From the NCBI RefSeq assembly GCF_009939195.1, contig NZ_JAACKC010000004.1:1-64000 (forward strand): a DNA stretch of 64,000 nt. Reading direction: 5' to 3'. The stretch comes from Acinetobacter kanungonis. GTDB lineage: Bacteria > Pseudomonadota > Gammaproteobacteria > Pseudomonadales > Moraxellaceae. The translations under genes and the position numbers were made by a program. The stretch's first letter is position 1. Each line of letters opens with the position of its first letter. Shown piece by piece: positions 62,301 through 64,000 of this stretch. The notes below the pieces were generated by a model. The model was not told the origin of the DNA. It saw only the letters and a list, made by a program, of their open reading frames with translations, and ran no database searches.

Positions 62301-62315
62301 TAGACCAAGTATCTA
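62301..62315. promoter_or_regulatory. Putative TetR operator before its own gene
   Basis: TAGAC-CAAGT-ATCTA, the same 5-5-5 plan as the acuI site with one mismatch in the arm, 11 bases before the TetR start. Both copies are followed by GAA. Confidence 0.6.
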
Positions 62316-62542
62316 GAAATAGCAAGAGCGTTAAATTCTCGAATAGCTTTGCTAGCAGATACAAATTTAGTGAATATAACGCCAGTCACTTCCCCAAGAA
62401 TCAACAACTTTTTCTTTCATAAATTTATTTTTTAAATCAATACCATATGTCGATTTAAGAGCTTTAAATTTCACACCCTAATATCTTTCAAAGAAAAAGA
62501 CTCATAATTTTGCACATTGGCATGGCTTTTTAATTAACTAAT

Positions 62543-63322
62543 TCACTGACTTGAATCCGAAAGTGGAGATACATTCCATACATCAAGAAGATCCCATATC
62601 TTAGCATCTATTTTTTTCCAATATTTTAGATTCTTCCTATTAACAACCCAATAAACTTCAACTCCCCCATAAACACTCTCTCTAGACTGAACAACCACCC
62701 TATTATTACCCATAAATGCAACCATCAAACCTGAAACCCTATTATTATCAGATTCACCAAAACACCAAATATTTTTAATGTCTTTTCTGGGGTAACAATA
62801 CAACCCATACTCTATAAACATTTTTTCATCAAAAATATCTTTATTGTTTTCTAAAAAAATTTTAAATATTTCACCTGTTGTTTTTTTTATATCTCGATTA
62901 TTTACAATAACTTTAACTTGGTCTGGATGGTCCATACCATCTTGACTATAAATAGATTTATCTGTAGCAGTTCCGGTTGATCCATTCAGCATAAAGTTAA
63001 ATTCAAGTTGATAGTTTGAATAAGGATTTGGCAGACTATTTGCTTCTAGCTTATTAATCTTAGAAAATTTTTCAGGAATATAATCTATAGGAAATTGCCC
63101 TAAAAAATGCTCTCTCTCTGGACGATAAAATTCAACCTCACATCGTCTACAATGTGTATTAACTATATGTTTTCGTCTTTCACCTAATATAGCTTTAACA
63201 ATCAAATGATCATTTTGTTTCCATGTCACAATATCCCCCTCTTTGGGAAGCACTGGATTCTCTCGCTGGAAACATCCTGTGAGGAAAATCAAACACAATG
63301 AAAGCAGTATTTTTTTCTGCAT
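62543..63322 (-). CDS. Hypothetical lipoprotein, 259 aa
   Basis: MQKKILLSLCLIFLTGC is a clean lipoprotein signal with Cys17. The mature part starts with a beta-rich region (EGDIVTWKQNDHLIVKAILG) and has the Cys pair HCRRCEVEFY, then YPRKDIKNIWCFGESDNNRV and a Trp-rich C-terminus. AT-rich codon use here (for example ATATTTTTAATG-like runs) is lower in GC than the neighbours, suggesting transfer. No family recognised; it could be an immunity-type or accessory lipoprotein, with no partner visible. Confidence 0.65.
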   Translation of the reverse strand: MQKKILLSLCLIFLTGCFQRENPVLPKEGDIVTWKQNDHLIVKAILGERRKHIVNTHCRRCEVEFYRPEREHFLGQFPIDYIPEKFSKINKLEANSLPNPYSNYQLEFNFMLNGSTGTATDKSIYSQDGMDHPDQVKVIVNNRDIKKTTGEIFKIFLENNKDIFDEKMFIEYGLYCYPRKDIKNIWCFGESDNNRVSGLMVAFMGNNRVVVQSRESVYGGVEVYWVVNRKNLKYWKKIDAKIWDLLDVWNVSPLSDSSQ

Positions 63323-63521
63323 TATTCTTCTCTTTAATAAATTTTATTTTTAAGTCTAAATCTGTTTAATTTTCCTAAAATTAACACAATACCGCTTAAA
63401 AGAAATAAATCTTATGATTTAACAATAGCGAAATAATTACTCCTAAAGAAAACTGCCTATCAACATAGCCATCCCCCCCTAAATTTTGTAGAATACTCCT
63501 TTTATTCCATGGTACTTTTTT

Positions 63522-64000
63522 ATGACCGCTTGGGCAGCTCATGTCACCGTAGCCACTGTCGTTGAAAAAGACGGAAAGTTTCTGTTTGTTGAAGAGCACA
63601 GTGAAGGCATTACACACACCGTGTTTAATCAACCTGCTGGGCATGTCGAATGTGGTGAAAGCATTATTCAAGCGGCTGTTCGTGAAACCATGGAAGAAAC
63701 AGGTCATGCGGTTGAAGTGGATGCCTTGTTAGGTATTTATACTTACACCCCACCGATGTTCCCAGACCGTACTTATTTTAGATTTTGTTTTTTAGCGCAT
63801 GTCTTAGAGTATTTTCCTGAAGCTGAACTCGATCGAGGAATTGTCGGCCCTAAATGGATGACCTTGGACGAACTTCAAGAAACTGCTCGTGCACGTAGCC
63901 CTTTAGTCATTAAAGCGGTCAAAGATGCGCTTGCAGGACAGCAATACCCTTTATCGCTCATTTACGAGCATCAAAACTCTCCTTTTATCTCAAATCTGGA
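63522..64000 (+). CDS. nudJ: Nudix hydrolase NudJ-like (3' end outside window)
   Basis: ATG 63522 opens a frame that runs off the right edge. MTAWAAHVTVATVVEKDGKF matches NudJ, a phosphatase/pyrophosphatase acting on thiamine pyrophosphate precursors and nucleoside di/triphosphates in E. coli. The Nudix box is complete: Gly40, Glu46, Arg54-Glu55, Glu58-Glu59 and Gly61 (AAVRETMEETGH). About 159 of an expected 160 or so residues are visible, so only the tail is missing. Confidence 0.92.
   Translation, partial: MTAWAAHVTVATVVEKDGKFLFVEEHSEGITHTVFNQPAGHVECGESIIQAAVRETMEETGHAVEVDALLGIYTYTPPMFPDRTYFRFCFLAHVLEYFPEAELDRGIVGPKWMTLDELQETARARSPLVIKAVKDALAGQQYPLSLIYEHQNSPFISNL

Overview
The window looks like chromosome of a gamma-proteobacterium of the genus Acinetobacter. 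Base composition is AT-rich, the housekeeping proteins have Acinetobacter-like lengths and sequences, and the gene order (lysC-csrA, the efp/epmB divergence, a FimX-like regulator next to a PilZ-like protein, grxD, argD, surE, nudJ) fits that group. This is inferred from the sequence alone; the species is not determined. No insertion sequence, CRISPR array or rRNA is visible. One tRNA gene (Val, anticodon GAC) is present.

Region 1-1.7 kb is a decaying prophage edge. Two genes are intact (one cut by the window end), but a DUF1064 gene, an HTH-like gene and a replication-type gene carry nonsense codons or truncations, and they meet a plus-strand excisionase-like remnant head-on. Region 1.9-9.99 kb is core: aspartokinase, CsrA, RNase HII, a tandem pair of four-cysteine lipoproteins, cytochrome b561, an adenine/adenosine deaminase beside a purine permease, and an outer-membrane barrel. 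A promoter-terminator pair upstream of the permease may be a small RNA or leader.

Region 10-16 kb is gene-sparse. It holds small uncharacterised genes, mostly on the minus strand and most with a private terminator. It also has a 59-codon gene easily missed by length cut-offs, two orphan terminators that may mark small RNAs, and gene debris next to tRNA-Val. Region 16-22.5 kb is core again: a MoxR / DUF58 / TgpA-type transglutaminase operon and cstA with its YbdD-like partner.

Region 22.5-30.4 kb is another accessory strip. It contains a wrecked phage integrase, several fragments, two decayed copies of one small gene on either side of a probable glucosylglycerate-type osmolyte cassette (transglutaminase-like protein, sugar-phosphoglycerate phosphatase, GT81-like synthase), and small hypotheticals.

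Region 30.5-64 kb is mostly core. efp and epmB are divergent, with the modification-site lysine visible in EF-P. The PilZ-like protein overlaps a degenerate REC/PAS/GGDEF/EAL protein of the FimX type. rpmE, an SBF-like transporter, an AmpG-like permease carrying an Ig-like insertion with gloA, a Lon-family protease and an HDAC-family protein follow. Next is a four-gene operon of a small GTPase with two Roadblock proteins, preceded by a near-perfect CRP/Vfr-like palindrome. After that come dusB, a DUF1615 lipoprotein, grxD, argD, a degenerate LysM/M23 lipoprotein, surE, a pair of related secreted proteins, a PBP5/6-type carboxypeptidase, a gamma-class carbonic anhydrase-like protein, acuI with a TetR regulator sharing a visible operator, and nudJ running off the right end.

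The most system-like feature is the GTPase/Roadblock operon. With the nearby FimX-like pair it suggests local control of surface motility or polarity by cAMP-, c-di-GMP- and GTP-dependent steps. That link is inference.
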